This document shows positions 5,374-13,395 of a stretch of DNA of 14,284 bases, in pieces. The stretch covers positions 1-14,284 of the forward strand of contig JABXJY010000040.1 of assembly GCA_013375385.1 (NCBI GenBank). The letters run 5' to 3'. The stretch's first letter is position 1. Every line of letters begins with the position of its first letter. The stretch comes from Desulfobacterales bacterium (GTDB lineage Bacteria > Desulfobacterota > DSM-4660 > Desulfatiglandales > B25-G16). The position numbers and the translations under genes were made by a program. Under the pieces are notes generated by a model. The model had not been told where the DNA came from. It made no database searches and was given only the letters and a program-made list of their open reading frames with translations.

Positions 5374-7011
5374 CTACAACCTGAAACGCCGCCAACTGCT
5401 ACCGGAAGACCGGCCCTGGGCCTGACTCATTCCCACAATAACCTGCTGCCCAGCCTCGAGATCGCCGCGGACGATCTCGGTGAAGCTGCCGTCGCTGATG
5501 CCGGCCATGTTCTCCACCGATTTGGTCTTCCGGTCCTCGCCAATCACCCAGACGTGCCCTCGCCTCACCGGGTTAGCCTCCAGCGCCGCCGCCATCCGGC
5601 GGTACTTTTCCCGCTGCTCCGGTGTGAGGATTGATAGGATGGCGCTCCGGCTCTGTTCACGCATGCGCTGCTTTTCGGCGCGCATGTCCTCAGGTGTGGC
5701 CCCTTGCCGCACCAGCGCCTGGATCCGCTCGCGCTGCTCGGCCAAGAGAGCGCGAACCTGATCCCGTTGATCATCTCTAAGCCCGAGCGCTTCAAAGAGC
5801 CCCTTAATCCGAGCCGCCTGCTGAATACGTTCATTGGGCGTCGGCCCGCCACGCTCCACGCCGACTGGGCCTGCTGTCACCGGTCCTGTCCCAGCGCTTG
5901 GCGGCCGGAACCGGAGTGCTGCATTGGGCACCTTGACTACGTCCGGGCGTTCCTCGATCACGATCTGCACATTGGCGGTCATGCCCGGCAGAAGGCGTTG
6001 GTCCTGGTTCTCCGCTGAAACGACAACGGTGTATGTCACGACGTTCTGTATCGTCTGCGGCGCCTTGCGGATCTGCTCTACCCGGCCGCTGAATTCGAGC
6101 CCTGGAAAGGCATCGACGGTGAAGGTCACCCGCTGGCCTACCTGGATGCGCCCGATGTCAGCCTCGTCCACATTCGTGTCTACCTGCATCCTCCGCAGAT
6201 CTTGGGCGATCGTGAACAGTGTCGGGGCCTGAAGACTCGCCGCCACGGTCTGACCAATGTCAACACTTCGCTTGATGACCACGCCGTCCAGTGGAGAGCG
6301 GATCACCGTATGCTCCAGATCGACCTTGCTGTTATGCAGGGCAGCCTCTCGCTGCTTCACCTGGGCGAGTGCGTGTTCAACCTGGGCCTCGGCCATCTTG
6401 AGCTGGGCCTTGCGCGAGCCGACCAAGGAGGCCTGGGCTTGCTGCTGTGCCTCGGCAGAGTTGAACTGGGCCTGGTCATAGGTGGCCAGTGCCTCATCGA
6501 TATGGCTTTCCGAGATCGCGGCCTTTTTGTAAAGAGCCCGCTTACGATCGAGGTCACGCTTCGCATTTGCCACACTCACGCCCGCCTTTTCGGTTTGTGC
6601 CCTTGCAGCGGCAAGTGCCGACCGCGCATTCTCCAGCTCGGCCCGTGCGCGTTCTACGGCAGCGCGCTGTATAGCCACGTTGGCACGGGCTACGGCAAGC
6701 TCAGCATCCGCCTGGCACACTCGGGCCTCGAAGTTCTGGGGGTCGATCCGGGCGATAACCTGGCCCTCGCCTACCTCTGAGTTGAAGTCGGCTGAGAGCT
6801 CCTTGATCTGGCCGGAGACCTGGGAGCCTACCTGTACCGTGATCACCGCGTTGAGCGTACCGGTCGAAGATACCGCGCTCACAATTGGCCCACGCTCCAC
6901 CCGTGCGAGGCGAAAGGTGGGCTGCTTGCTATCGCTGCCAGCGTAGATGTAGGCAATCGTGGCTACAGTGACGCCCACTGCCAGTGCGATCAGAGGAGTC
7001 ACTTTACGCAT
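5374..7011 (-). CDS. macA: MacA-type periplasmic adaptor (membrane fusion protein) with Spy/CpxP-like C-terminal region
   Basis: A 545-residue adaptor that would link the inner-membrane MacB-type transporter to an outer-membrane channel. Order of parts: N-terminal signal anchor at 6-24; first half of the lipoyl/barrel-sandwich domain at about 45-95 (VGSQVSGQIKEL, ARIDP); a long alanine-rich coiled coil at about 97-235; second lipoyl half at 236-270 (VIRSPLDGVVIKR); beta-barrel at 272-350 (NVDEADIGRIQVGQ, LLPGMTANV); and a membrane-proximal part. At about 392-475 it carries a helical, highly charged insert containing LRDDQRDQVRALLAEQ and ILTPEQREKYR. This matches the LTxxQ motif of Spy/CpxP-type periplasmic proteins and is absent from standard MacA (about 370 residues). 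The last part (486-528) resumes the adaptor fold. The ATG at 7011 has no clear Shine-Dalgarno. GC is high: 38 of 60 in the line at 5581. Confidence 0.88.
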   Translation of the reverse strand: MRKVTPLIALAVGVTVATIAYIYAGSDSKQPTFRLARVERGPIVSAVSSTGTLNAVITVQVGSQVSGQIKELSADFNSEVGEGQVIARIDPQNFEARVCQADAELAVARANVAIQRAAVERARAELENARSALAAARAQTEKAGVSVANAKRDLDRKRALYKKAAISESHIDEALATYDQAQFNSAEAQQQAQASLVGSRKAQLKMAEAQVEHALAQVKQREAALHNSKVDLEHTVIRSPLDGVVIKRSVDIGQTVAASLQAPTLFTIAQDLRRMQVDTNVDEADIGRIQVGQRVTFTVDAFPGLEFSGRVEQIRKAPQTIQNVVTYTVVVSAENQDQRLLPGMTANVQIVIEERPDVVKVPNAALRFRPPSAGTGPVTAGPVGVERGGPTPNERIQQAARIKGLFEALGLRDDQRDQVRALLAEQRERIQALVRQGATPEDMRAEKQRMREQSRSAILSILTPEQREKYRRMAAALEANPVRRGHVWVIGEDRKTKSVENMAGISDGSFTEIVRGDLEAGQQVIVGMSQAQGRSSGSSWRRFRL

Positions 7012-7113
7012 TGTCTAACCAAGCCCATGTTCAATAATTCAACTAATAAGTCCTCAAGCGGATAGAATCCCCCTGGTTAGGGAGTATAGGAGTAAAGAGT
7101 CTTGGGCGTCAAG

Positions 7114-8541
7114 TCAAAATGACCGCGTGATTCGGCTCATGCCAACCATTACCAAGATAGATAGAATAATAGGCAATATACTCAGATAGTGAGTACCGAG
7201 CACCATCTCCAAGAATTGCTGACCGGGGTGTGTAAGTATTGTCTTCAGGAGCGCGCCCCCATCTATCTTTGCCAATATGGCCGAACCACCACCAACAACG
7301 ATTGCCCATAGTGCCCCCCAGGATGTAATCTTGATCCTTTTCCGAAAGAATGTGCCCAGAGTGGGAAATACTACGCCGCCCACAAAGACCGTGTACCCGA
7401 GGAGCAGCGATGAAATGATCCCCTGCTCCTGGCTGGCGATAACCCAGGCGGCAAAACCCAGGGCCAGCACTGCCACCTTGGTTATCGTAAGGTACTTTTC
7501 TTTTGACGTCCCATAAATAGGGCGGATGACATTAAGGGTCATGATGGTAGAGGCAGAGATAAGGCAGGTATCGGCGGATGACATGATCGCTCCCAGAAAG
7601 CCCGCCACAATCAGGCCCTTGAGACCTATGGGTATGAGTAGGTCTAAGGTCTTTGGCAGTGCAGTCTCAGGGGGAATTTCGGGGAATCTGGCCCGGGCCA
7701 AGAGTCCAAAAAAGGCGAGCAGGAAAGACAGGGGTATGACAATCAATGCGGCCTGTAGAGCAGATCTGCTGGCTACCCGATTGTCCTTTGCGCATAGGAC
7801 CCGCGAGTAGATATCCGGGCCAACCAGATAGGGAAGGCCCACAATAAGAGGATAAAAAACCAACACCTCATACCAGCCAAATGCGGTGGAGATGGGAAAG
7901 CGGAAGTGCTCGGGCGGAATGTGTTTCCAGAGACCGGCGATGGGTCCCGGGGATGATATCAGGAATGCCAGCGAGACAAAAAGACCACCCATAAAGAGCA
8001 TGAACTGCCAGAAGTCGGTCCTGATGACGGAAACCTGGCCGCCCCAAAAGGTATAGAGGGTAAAGATCACGGCCACTATCACCAACGACAATTGGAAATC
8101 AATGGGGAAGAGAGAAGCCAGGAGCCGCGCCCCTGCAATCAACTGAGCCGAAATGACTCCGCACCAGGCCACAGAAATCATGAGCCCGGCAGGCACAGCT
8201 ACCCTTTCGCCGTAGGCGTTTCTTAAGATGTCAGGGAGGGTATAGACATCAAGGGTGCGAACCCGCGATGCCAAGAGGAAGGCGAATGGGATCAGGGCAA
8301 TCCCTCCAATCAATGACCACCATGCACCGGTCAAACCACGAGAATAGCCCAGCCCAATGATCCCCATTGTAGAGGATGCTCCGAATATGGTGGCCACCAG
8401 GGAGACGGTTATCCGTGCCGTATGATATCTTCGTTCTGCTACCCAGTAACACTCAGCCGATTGAAGCCGGCTGCGCCAGCCAACAAAGAGCATGAGGGAA
8501 AAATATGCAACAATGATAATCAGATCGATCGCTACGTTCAC
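7114..8541 (-). CDS. Sodium:solute symporter (SSS family)
   Basis: A 475-residue, very hydrophobic inner-membrane protein with about 13 predicted helices. Family hallmarks are the N-terminal pattern of an SSF transporter, GPDIYSRVLCAKD at 241-253 and FLGAIMSSADTCLISAST at 315-332, which corresponds to the conserved Na-site helix (AAIMSSAD in relatives). It would couple sodium entry to uptake of an organic solute. The family includes transporters for acetate, other monocarboxylates, proline and pantothenate, and I cannot assign the substrate. Lying 20 bp downstream of an acyl-CoA ligase gene, probably in one transcript, it plausibly imports a carboxylate for activation; this is inference. The start is GTG at 8541, with a G-rich GGGG/GAGG sequence just upstream at unusually short spacing. 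Confidence 0.92.
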   Translation of the reverse strand: MNVAIDLIIIVAYFSLMLFVGWRSRLQSAECYWVAERRYHTARITVSLVATIFGASSTMGIIGLGYSRGLTGAWWSLIGGIALIPFAFLLASRVRTLDVYTLPDILRNAYGERVAVPAGLMISVAWCGVISAQLIAGARLLASLFPIDFQLSLVIVAVIFTLYTFWGGQVSVIRTDFWQFMLFMGGLFVSLAFLISSPGPIAGLWKHIPPEHFRFPISTAFGWYEVLVFYPLIVGLPYLVGPDIYSRVLCAKDNRVASRSALQAALIVIPLSFLLAFFGLLARARFPEIPPETALPKTLDLLIPIGLKGLIVAGFLGAIMSSADTCLISASTIMTLNVIRPIYGTSKEKYLTITKVAVLALGFAAWVIASQEQGIISSLLLGYTVFVGGVVFPTLGTFFRKRIKITSWGALWAIVVGGGSAILAKIDGGALLKTILTHPGQQFLEMVLGTHYLSILPIILSILVMVGMSRITRSF

Positions 8542-8561
8542 TCCTCACCCCGGGCTCCCCA

Positions 8562-10085
8562 TCAATATTTTCCACCATGCTCCTTCTTCACCTGATCCCG
8601 ATCAATCTCTCCGTCCTCGGTTTTTGGAAGGGCATCCACGAAGTCCACATATTGCGGTTTCTTATACCGTGCAATTCTGGAGGCCACAAATTCGGCCAGT
8701 TCCTGCGGGTCCAGAGATTCCCCCGGTTTCAAGACGCATACGGCCTTGATTGCCTCACCCCATTTCTCATCCGGAACACCGATGACGCTGACTTCAGTAA
8801 CCTTTTCGTGCTCGAGGATTGTCTTTTCCACTTCGGCCGGATATACGTTCTCCCCGCCCGGCTTGATCAACTCCTTCTCCGCCTTTCTCTTCACATACCA
8901 GAGGTATCCCTCCTCGTCAAATCGACCGATATCTCCAGTGTGGTGCCACCCGTTTCGGAATGTATAGGCGTTATCTTCGTCCCGGCCCCAGTATCCGAGA
9001 AAGACCGCTGGAGAACGGACGCAGATCTCACCAGGGGTTCCCACGGGAACCTCATTGTCATAATCGTCAAAGAGCGCTACTCTTACGAAAGGAGAGGGCT
9101 TTCCGGCGCTGCCCGGTTTTTCCTGTACGGGACACCCGCTTACCCCCATGACCTCGCTCTGTCCAAATCCGATCCTGTAACGAGCATTCGGCACAAGCTT
9201 TAAGAAACGCTGAATATTTTCCGGGTGGTCAAGCCCTGAAACGTTTCGGATACTCGATATATCATAAGAGCCCTCCTCGTATTTGTCCATGAGCATCTTC
9301 AGGATCGGAGCGAAGTTGAAAAAGGTCGTGCCTTTTTCCTTCTCAATTAATTGAAGAGTCAGTTCCGGATCAAACCGTTCGATAATAACGTTTTTCCCAG
9401 CGGCGTGCATCACGGCCATGGCCATTGCCAGCCCTGCAATGTGAAAGAGGGGGAGGATGCACATGTGGCAGTCATCAGGTCCAAGATTATTATCGAACAT
9501 CATCGCCAAGTTCACAAAAACAATATTAGCCTGGCTCAAAAGGGCACCTCGTGGGCGTCCCTCTACGGCAGCGGTATGAATGATAACATACCCCGAGTTC
9601 GCGGGGATGTCGATTTCCTCCTCAGCACCCTCCTCGGAATAGAGCTCCTCAAAGGGGCGGAATCCTTCAGGCACCTCTCCCCCGCCTATGGTATAGCATC
9701 TTTCGATCGACTTAACTTTACTGGCAGCCTCTGCCACACTCTTGCGGTAATCCGGGCCGGCAAAGACCAACCGCGGGGTGCAGTCATTTAAAACATATTC
9801 CACTTCATCCTGCTGAAACCGCCAATTGACAGGGAGCACGATGGCACCCATCTTTGCAGCCGCCCCATAGAGGATCATGAATTCATCGCAGTTGTGGGCA
9901 ACAACTCCGAGTCTATCCCCCTTCTCAATGCCCGATCTGAGAAGACCTGCGGCCAGCTTATCGCACCTCTCTTTAAATTGCTTGCTTGTCAGCCGGACAT
10001 CGTTGAAGACAACAGAATCACGATCAGGATAGAGCTGAGCATTACGGCAGATAAAATCATAGACAGTGTAGTCATAAAGTCCCAT
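8562..10085 (-). CDS. Divergent AMP-binding acyl-CoA ligase with altered active-site motifs
   Basis: A 507-residue member of the adenylate-forming family. Overall architecture is normal: N-terminal AMP-binding domain, LPLFHIAGL at 211-219, the A5 region IGFGQSEVMG at 305-314, HHTGDIGRFDEEGYL at 381-395, GGENVYPAEVE at 410-420, and a C-terminal domain with VIGVPDEKWGE. Two sites are unusual. The P-loop reads IIHTAAVEGRPRGALLS at 168-184 in place of YTSGTTGxPKG, losing the Ser/Thr-rich turn and replacing its Lys with Arg. The C-terminal PKTxxGKI motif reads PKTEDGEIDRD, with Glu493 where the catalytic Lys should be. The hinge region YVKRKAEKELIKPGGEN also differs from the common VDRKKDMI form. 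It may be a specialised subfamily, a thioesterification-only enzyme or an inactive paralogue. The start at 10085 has AAGGAGGTG seven bases upstream. It lies between the liv cassette and the symporter. Confidence 0.88.
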   Translation of the reverse strand: MGLYDYTVYDFICRNAQLYPDRDSVVFNDVRLTSKQFKERCDKLAAGLLRSGIEKGDRLGVVAHNCDEFMILYGAAAKMGAIVLPVNWRFQQDEVEYVLNDCTPRLVFAGPDYRKSVAEAASKVKSIERCYTIGGGEVPEGFRPFEELYSEEGAEEEIDIPANSGYVIIHTAAVEGRPRGALLSQANIVFVNLAMMFDNNLGPDDCHMCILPLFHIAGLAMAMAVMHAAGKNVIIERFDPELTLQLIEKEKGTTFFNFAPILKMLMDKYEEGSYDISSIRNVSGLDHPENIQRFLKLVPNARYRIGFGQSEVMGVSGCPVQEKPGSAGKPSPFVRVALFDDYDNEVPVGTPGEICVRSPAVFLGYWGRDEDNAYTFRNGWHHTGDIGRFDEEGYLWYVKRKAEKELIKPGGENVYPAEVEKTILEHEKVTEVSVIGVPDEKWGEAIKAVCVLKPGESLDPQELAEFVASRIARYKKPQYVDFVDALPKTEDGEIDRDQVKKEHGGKY

Positions 10086-10202
10086 AATCTTTCACCTCCT
10101 TAACCCGGACAAACCGGAACTTGAAAAGCTCTTGAAGTTGATTTTCGGATTTGGTCCCCCTTCCGCGGATGTACATCCTGAAGAACTGTCATCGTTCGAG
10201 GC

Positions 10203-11288
10203 CTACTCCGAGACATAGGGAAGAGGCCAGATCTTGAAATAATCCCGTATCCTGATCCATACCCCCACAAGCCCCTCTGGCTCGAAGAGAATGAACAGGA
10301 TGATGAGCCCACCGAAGACGAATTCCTTCATGGGCCCAAGCAGTATAGTGATGTTGGGATCGTACACTATGGCCAGATAGCTGACGATGAGGTCCAGCAG
10401 AATGGGTATAAGGGTAATGAAAATGACCCCGAAGACCGTACCCACCAGTATCCCAAGACCTCCAACCAGAACCATTGCCAGAAATATGATGGAATTAAGG
10501 AAGATATAGTCTTCGGGAATCGCCGTTCTGAGCAGTCCAGCATAGAGAGCTCCTGCTATGCCTGCATAAAAGGAACTGATGGCAAAGGATAGGAGCTTGT
10601 AGCGGAAGATCGGTATTCCGATGATTTCCGCGGAGACATCGTTGTCGCGAACGGCGATAAAGGCACGGCCGATCTTCGAGCGAGTAATGTTCTTGGCTCC
10701 CCACATCAAGAAAACCATCAGGATAAAGAGGAACAAGAAGAAGGCCCTGTTAGTCTCCAGGGAGATTCCAAAAAACAGTGGCGTAGGAAGCTCAATCCCC
10801 CTTATCCCTCGAGTGACATTATCCCAGTGTATGATGATGTATTCGATCACAAACTGAAAGGCCACGGTGGCCACCATAAGATAGAAACCCTTGATGCGAA
10901 GGGAAGGAATCCCGACAATGATTCCAAACAGGGCAGCCATGAGCCCGGCAAAGAGTATGGAGAGAGCAAAGGGACATCCGAACTTTGTTATCAAAAGGGC
11001 TGAAGTATAGGCACCAACTCCCATAAAAGCGGCATGACCGAGGGAGAGGAGGCCGGTAAATCCGATCAGGAGTTGGAGCCCGATGGCACCAATGAGATTA
11101 ACCAGGATCAGGTTCATAATAAAGTAATGGTATTCATTAGCATACAGTGGGGTGGTGGCAACAAGGATAAGAAAAATCACAAACCACGCCCTCTTGAACC
11201 GAGTGCGAAAGATCCTTTCGTCTTCCCTATAGCTGAACACAGAGGTAGAAGAGAAATAGTCATTATAGATCTCGGACAATGACCTCAC
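10203..11288 (-). CDS. livM: Branched-chain amino acid-type ABC transporter permease (LivM)
   Basis: A 361-residue inner-membrane subunit of a HAAT-family ABC importer. It shows an N-terminal cytoplasmic segment of about 30 residues, then eight to ten helices. The motifs are QLLIGFTGLLSLGHAAFMGVGAY in the first third, the loop GRAFIAVRDNDVSAEIIGI in the middle and a LVGGLGILVGTVFG stretch near the end, all typical of LivM rather than LivH. The N-terminus is longer than in the E. coli protein core, as in many deltaproteobacterial copies. The start is GTG at 11288 with GAGGT about seven bases upstream, overlapping the TGA of the preceding synthetase by four bases (GTGA). It pairs with LivG and LivF encoded upstream. 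Substrates of this family include branched-chain and other amino acids, amides, and in some bacteria aromatic or short carboxylic acids. Confidence 0.93.
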   Translation of the reverse strand: MRSLSEIYNDYFSSTSVFSYREDERIFRTRFKRAWFVIFLILVATTPLYANEYHYFIMNLILVNLIGAIGLQLLIGFTGLLSLGHAAFMGVGAYTSALLITKFGCPFALSILFAGLMAALFGIIVGIPSLRIKGFYLMVATVAFQFVIEYIIIHWDNVTRGIRGIELPTPLFFGISLETNRAFFLFLFILMVFLMWGAKNITRSKIGRAFIAVRDNDVSAEIIGIPIFRYKLLSFAISSFYAGIAGALYAGLLRTAIPEDYIFLNSIIFLAMVLVGGLGILVGTVFGVIFITLIPILLDLIVSYLAIVYDPNITILLGPMKEFVFGGLIILFILFEPEGLVGVWIRIRDYFKIWPLPYVSE

Positions 11289-13192
11289 GAACTTACCTCC
11301 TCTATTGCAACAGTGCCCCTAAACGTCGAGACGCGACCGTCCTCATAGCGTATCTGGATGTCCAGATCATGTTCTTTCTTGGATTGGTAAAGATCTTCGA
11401 TAAGGGCATGGTATCGCTCGTTGACAAATGCGCGCCTCACCTTTCTCGTCCTCGTCAATTCCCCATCATCAGGATGAAGCTCCTTGAGAAGGATGGCGAA
11501 CCGCTTTATCCTGATGTTTTCCGGAAATCGCTCACAGATCTTTCGTATCTCATTTTGCACCAGTTCGTAGACCTCACGTCTCTGGGAGAGATCCTGAAAG
11601 GTCGTAAAGGAGATCCCTCTCTTCTTGGCCCAGTTCCCCACGTTCTCCAGGTCAATGCTCACGATGGCCGTAACATAACGTCTTTCCCCCCCGCAGACCA
11701 TTGCCTCATTGATGTAGGCGCTGAATTTCAGCCGCGTCTCAATGTCCTGGGGAGCAAATTTAGTGCCATCTTTCAGGGTCATGATGTCCTTGGCTCGATC
11801 GAACACATAGAGGTGTCCATCCTCGCCGAAATATCCGGCATCACCCGTTCGAAGGAATCCATCCTCGGTAAAGCCCTCTTGAGTAGCCTTCTCATTCTTG
11901 TAGTAACCCAGGTGAACGTTTTTGCCTCGCACGAGAATCTCGCCATCCTCTGAGAGCTTAATCTCTACATCTGGGATAGCCACGCCCACCGTCTCGGGTC
12001 TTACGTCGTGCACCTTGTGGGTAGTGGCGATCCCCCCGCATTCAGATTGACCGAAAACCTGGCGAAGGTCGAGCCCCAGGGCCTTAAAATACTTAAAGAC
12101 CTCCGGCGAAATGGCTCCGCCCCCTGTTATGGCCACCCTCACCCGTCCAAGTCCAACCTTGTTCTTGAGGGGCCGGAGGACAAGGAAGTTCAGAATACGG
12201 TTCAGAACCCGGCTCCATTGCCCGGGATTTTCACCCGCCAGATCTGCCTCGGTGCACTTCAGGGCCGTCCGGATGGCCAGGTTATAAAAATACCGCTTGA
12301 TGAAATCGGCGTTGTCCATGGCGGCCTGGATAATGGATATAAGAAATTCCCACACAACCGGGGTCCCACCGAAATGGAAGGGTTGAAGCTCCAGCAGGTC
12401 CTTCCGGAGCGTCTCGGTCTCTTCCGGAAAATTGTAATGGGCGCCCACCCTCAGGAATCGGGTGACGTTATACATCTGCTCTCCAATCCACGGCAGAGGG
12501 GCAGCGGAGAGGATTTCATCACCCTTTTCCATCTTTACTACCCTTCCATAGCTCTCAGAGGAGAAGAGCAGGTTCTCGTGGCTGAGGATGGAGAGCTTTG
12601 GCTTTGCGGTGGTCCCCGATGTAGTCAGCATGATGGCCGGCTGAGACGGATCGGTCTCCTCAGCCTTTCTTAGCAGATAGTCCTCCTGGCCAGTCTCCTC
12701 CTTGGCCCCGATTTCAAGTACCTTTTCAAAACGCTCCAGGAAGGGGTATTCCCCGTAGTAGTGGCTCATCCCCCGTGAGTCCCAGACAATGACCTTGTCT
12801 ACACCCTCTTTGATCTTGTCCCAGATAACGAGGATCTTGTCCACCTGCTCCTGATCCCTGAGCACCAGGAACCGGGCGTCCGAATAGGAGATCAGGTACT
12901 CCATCTCCTCGGCCAGGCTGTCCGGGTATGCCCCGGTGGGGATTCCTCCAGCAGCCATGCATCCGAGCTCGGCGATGACCCATTCGGGTTTGTTGTCCCC
13001 GATAATGGCCAACTTGTCCTCAGGCTCGAAACCCAAGGCCCGCAGGCCCAGGGCAAAGCGCTGGACGTTCTCTTGTAACTCGCGCCATGTCATCGGGGTC
13101 CATACGCCATATCTCTTCTCCCGCATGGCGACATCATCGGGCATCTCATGTGCGTTCTTTACTATGAGGCCAATCAGAGTATCCTCAAGCAT
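11285..13192 (-). CDS. Long-chain acyl-CoA synthetase (FadD15-like), embedded in the liv cassette
   Basis: A 635-residue AMP-forming ligase of the long form. Visible motifs: TTSGTTAKPK at 190-199 (the usual third Gly is Ala), PLPWIGEQM at 232-240, the A5 motif FGQSECGG at 380-387, FLRTGDAGYFGEDGHLYVFDR at about 446-466, and ELTRTRKVRR at 578-587, where Lys584 is the probable catalytic Lys. A C-terminal extension ends in YEDGRVSTFRG. This subfamily is characteristically found inside liv-type ABC operons of deltaproteobacteria and relatives, where it presumably activates the imported acid; that coupling is inferred from context. The ATG at 13192 has only a weak Shine-Dalgarno (AGGT, nine bases away). 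The TGA overlaps the livM GTG. Upstream is a 200-bp gap to livG containing tandem repeats. Confidence 0.92.
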   Translation of the reverse strand: MLEDTLIGLIVKNAHEMPDDVAMREKRYGVWTPMTWRELQENVQRFALGLRALGFEPEDKLAIIGDNKPEWVIAELGCMAAGGIPTGAYPDSLAEEMEYLISYSDARFLVLRDQEQVDKILVIWDKIKEGVDKVIVWDSRGMSHYYGEYPFLERFEKVLEIGAKEETGQEDYLLRKAEETDPSQPAIMLTTSGTTAKPKLSILSHENLLFSSESYGRVVKMEKGDEILSAAPLPWIGEQMYNVTRFLRVGAHYNFPEETETLRKDLLELQPFHFGGTPVVWEFLISIIQAAMDNADFIKRYFYNLAIRTALKCTEADLAGENPGQWSRVLNRILNFLVLRPLKNKVGLGRVRVAITGGGAISPEVFKYFKALGLDLRQVFGQSECGGIATTHKVHDVRPETVGVAIPDVEIKLSEDGEILVRGKNVHLGYYKNEKATQEGFTEDGFLRTGDAGYFGEDGHLYVFDRAKDIMTLKDGTKFAPQDIETRLKFSAYINEAMVCGGERRYVTAIVSIDLENVGNWAKKRGISFTTFQDLSQRREVYELVQNEIRKICERFPENIRIKRFAILLKELHPDDGELTRTRKVRRAFVNERYHALIEDLYQSKKEHDLDIQIRYEDGRVSTFRGTVAIEEVSS

Positions 13193-13200
13193 GATATTAT

Positions 13201-13281
13201 ACCTACTAAGACCTAAAATGACTAAAGTGAACTAAAGTTAAAAGTAATTAAATTCCTCCATTTTAGGCACTTTAGGCACTT
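13201..13281. repeat. AT-rich short tandem and inverted repeats between livG and the synthetase
   Basis: One side holds three imperfect copies of a nine- to ten-base unit: CTAAAATGA, CTAAAGTGAA, CTAAAGTTAA (13213-13241). The other holds TTTAGGCAC twice in tandem (13262-13279). CCTAAAATG at 13212-13220 is the exact complement of CATTTTAGG at 13259-13267, so the block can fold on itself. It looks like a degenerate intergenic repeat; no promoter or terminator can be assigned with confidence. Confidence 0.5.
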
Positions 13282-13395
13282 CAAACCCTGGCCCAGACCT
13301 GGCTTTGCGAGGCCGCTGTCAAAAGATTCCAATTCCCAGCTATTGCAGACCCCGCAGTGTGGTTTGTGCACGTCGCGGGCTTTAGCTCACTCATA

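Noticed and set aside
7015..7080. CTAACCA/TGGTTAG inverted repeat in front of the adaptor gene.
   Set aside because: Only seven base pairs across a 52-base spacer; no support as an operator or attachment site.
11279..12673. Plus-strand reading frames of 224 and 221 codons antisense to the long-chain acyl-CoA synthetase.
   Set aside because: The opposite strand encodes a complete enzyme with all motifs, and the antisense translations show none.
13196..13201. A perfect TATAAT (minus strand) with a TAGTCA at 17-bp spacing before the long-chain acyl-CoA synthetase.
   Set aside because: It ends only about three bases before the ATG, so the transcript would start inside the coding region.
13281..13394. 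A 37-codon minus-strand ORF starting directly after the livG stop, with AAAGGG seven bases upstream.
   Set aside because: Its 3' end runs into the intergenic repeat block, it has no recognisable motif, and its composition is not gene-like; translation by reinitiation cannot be excluded.
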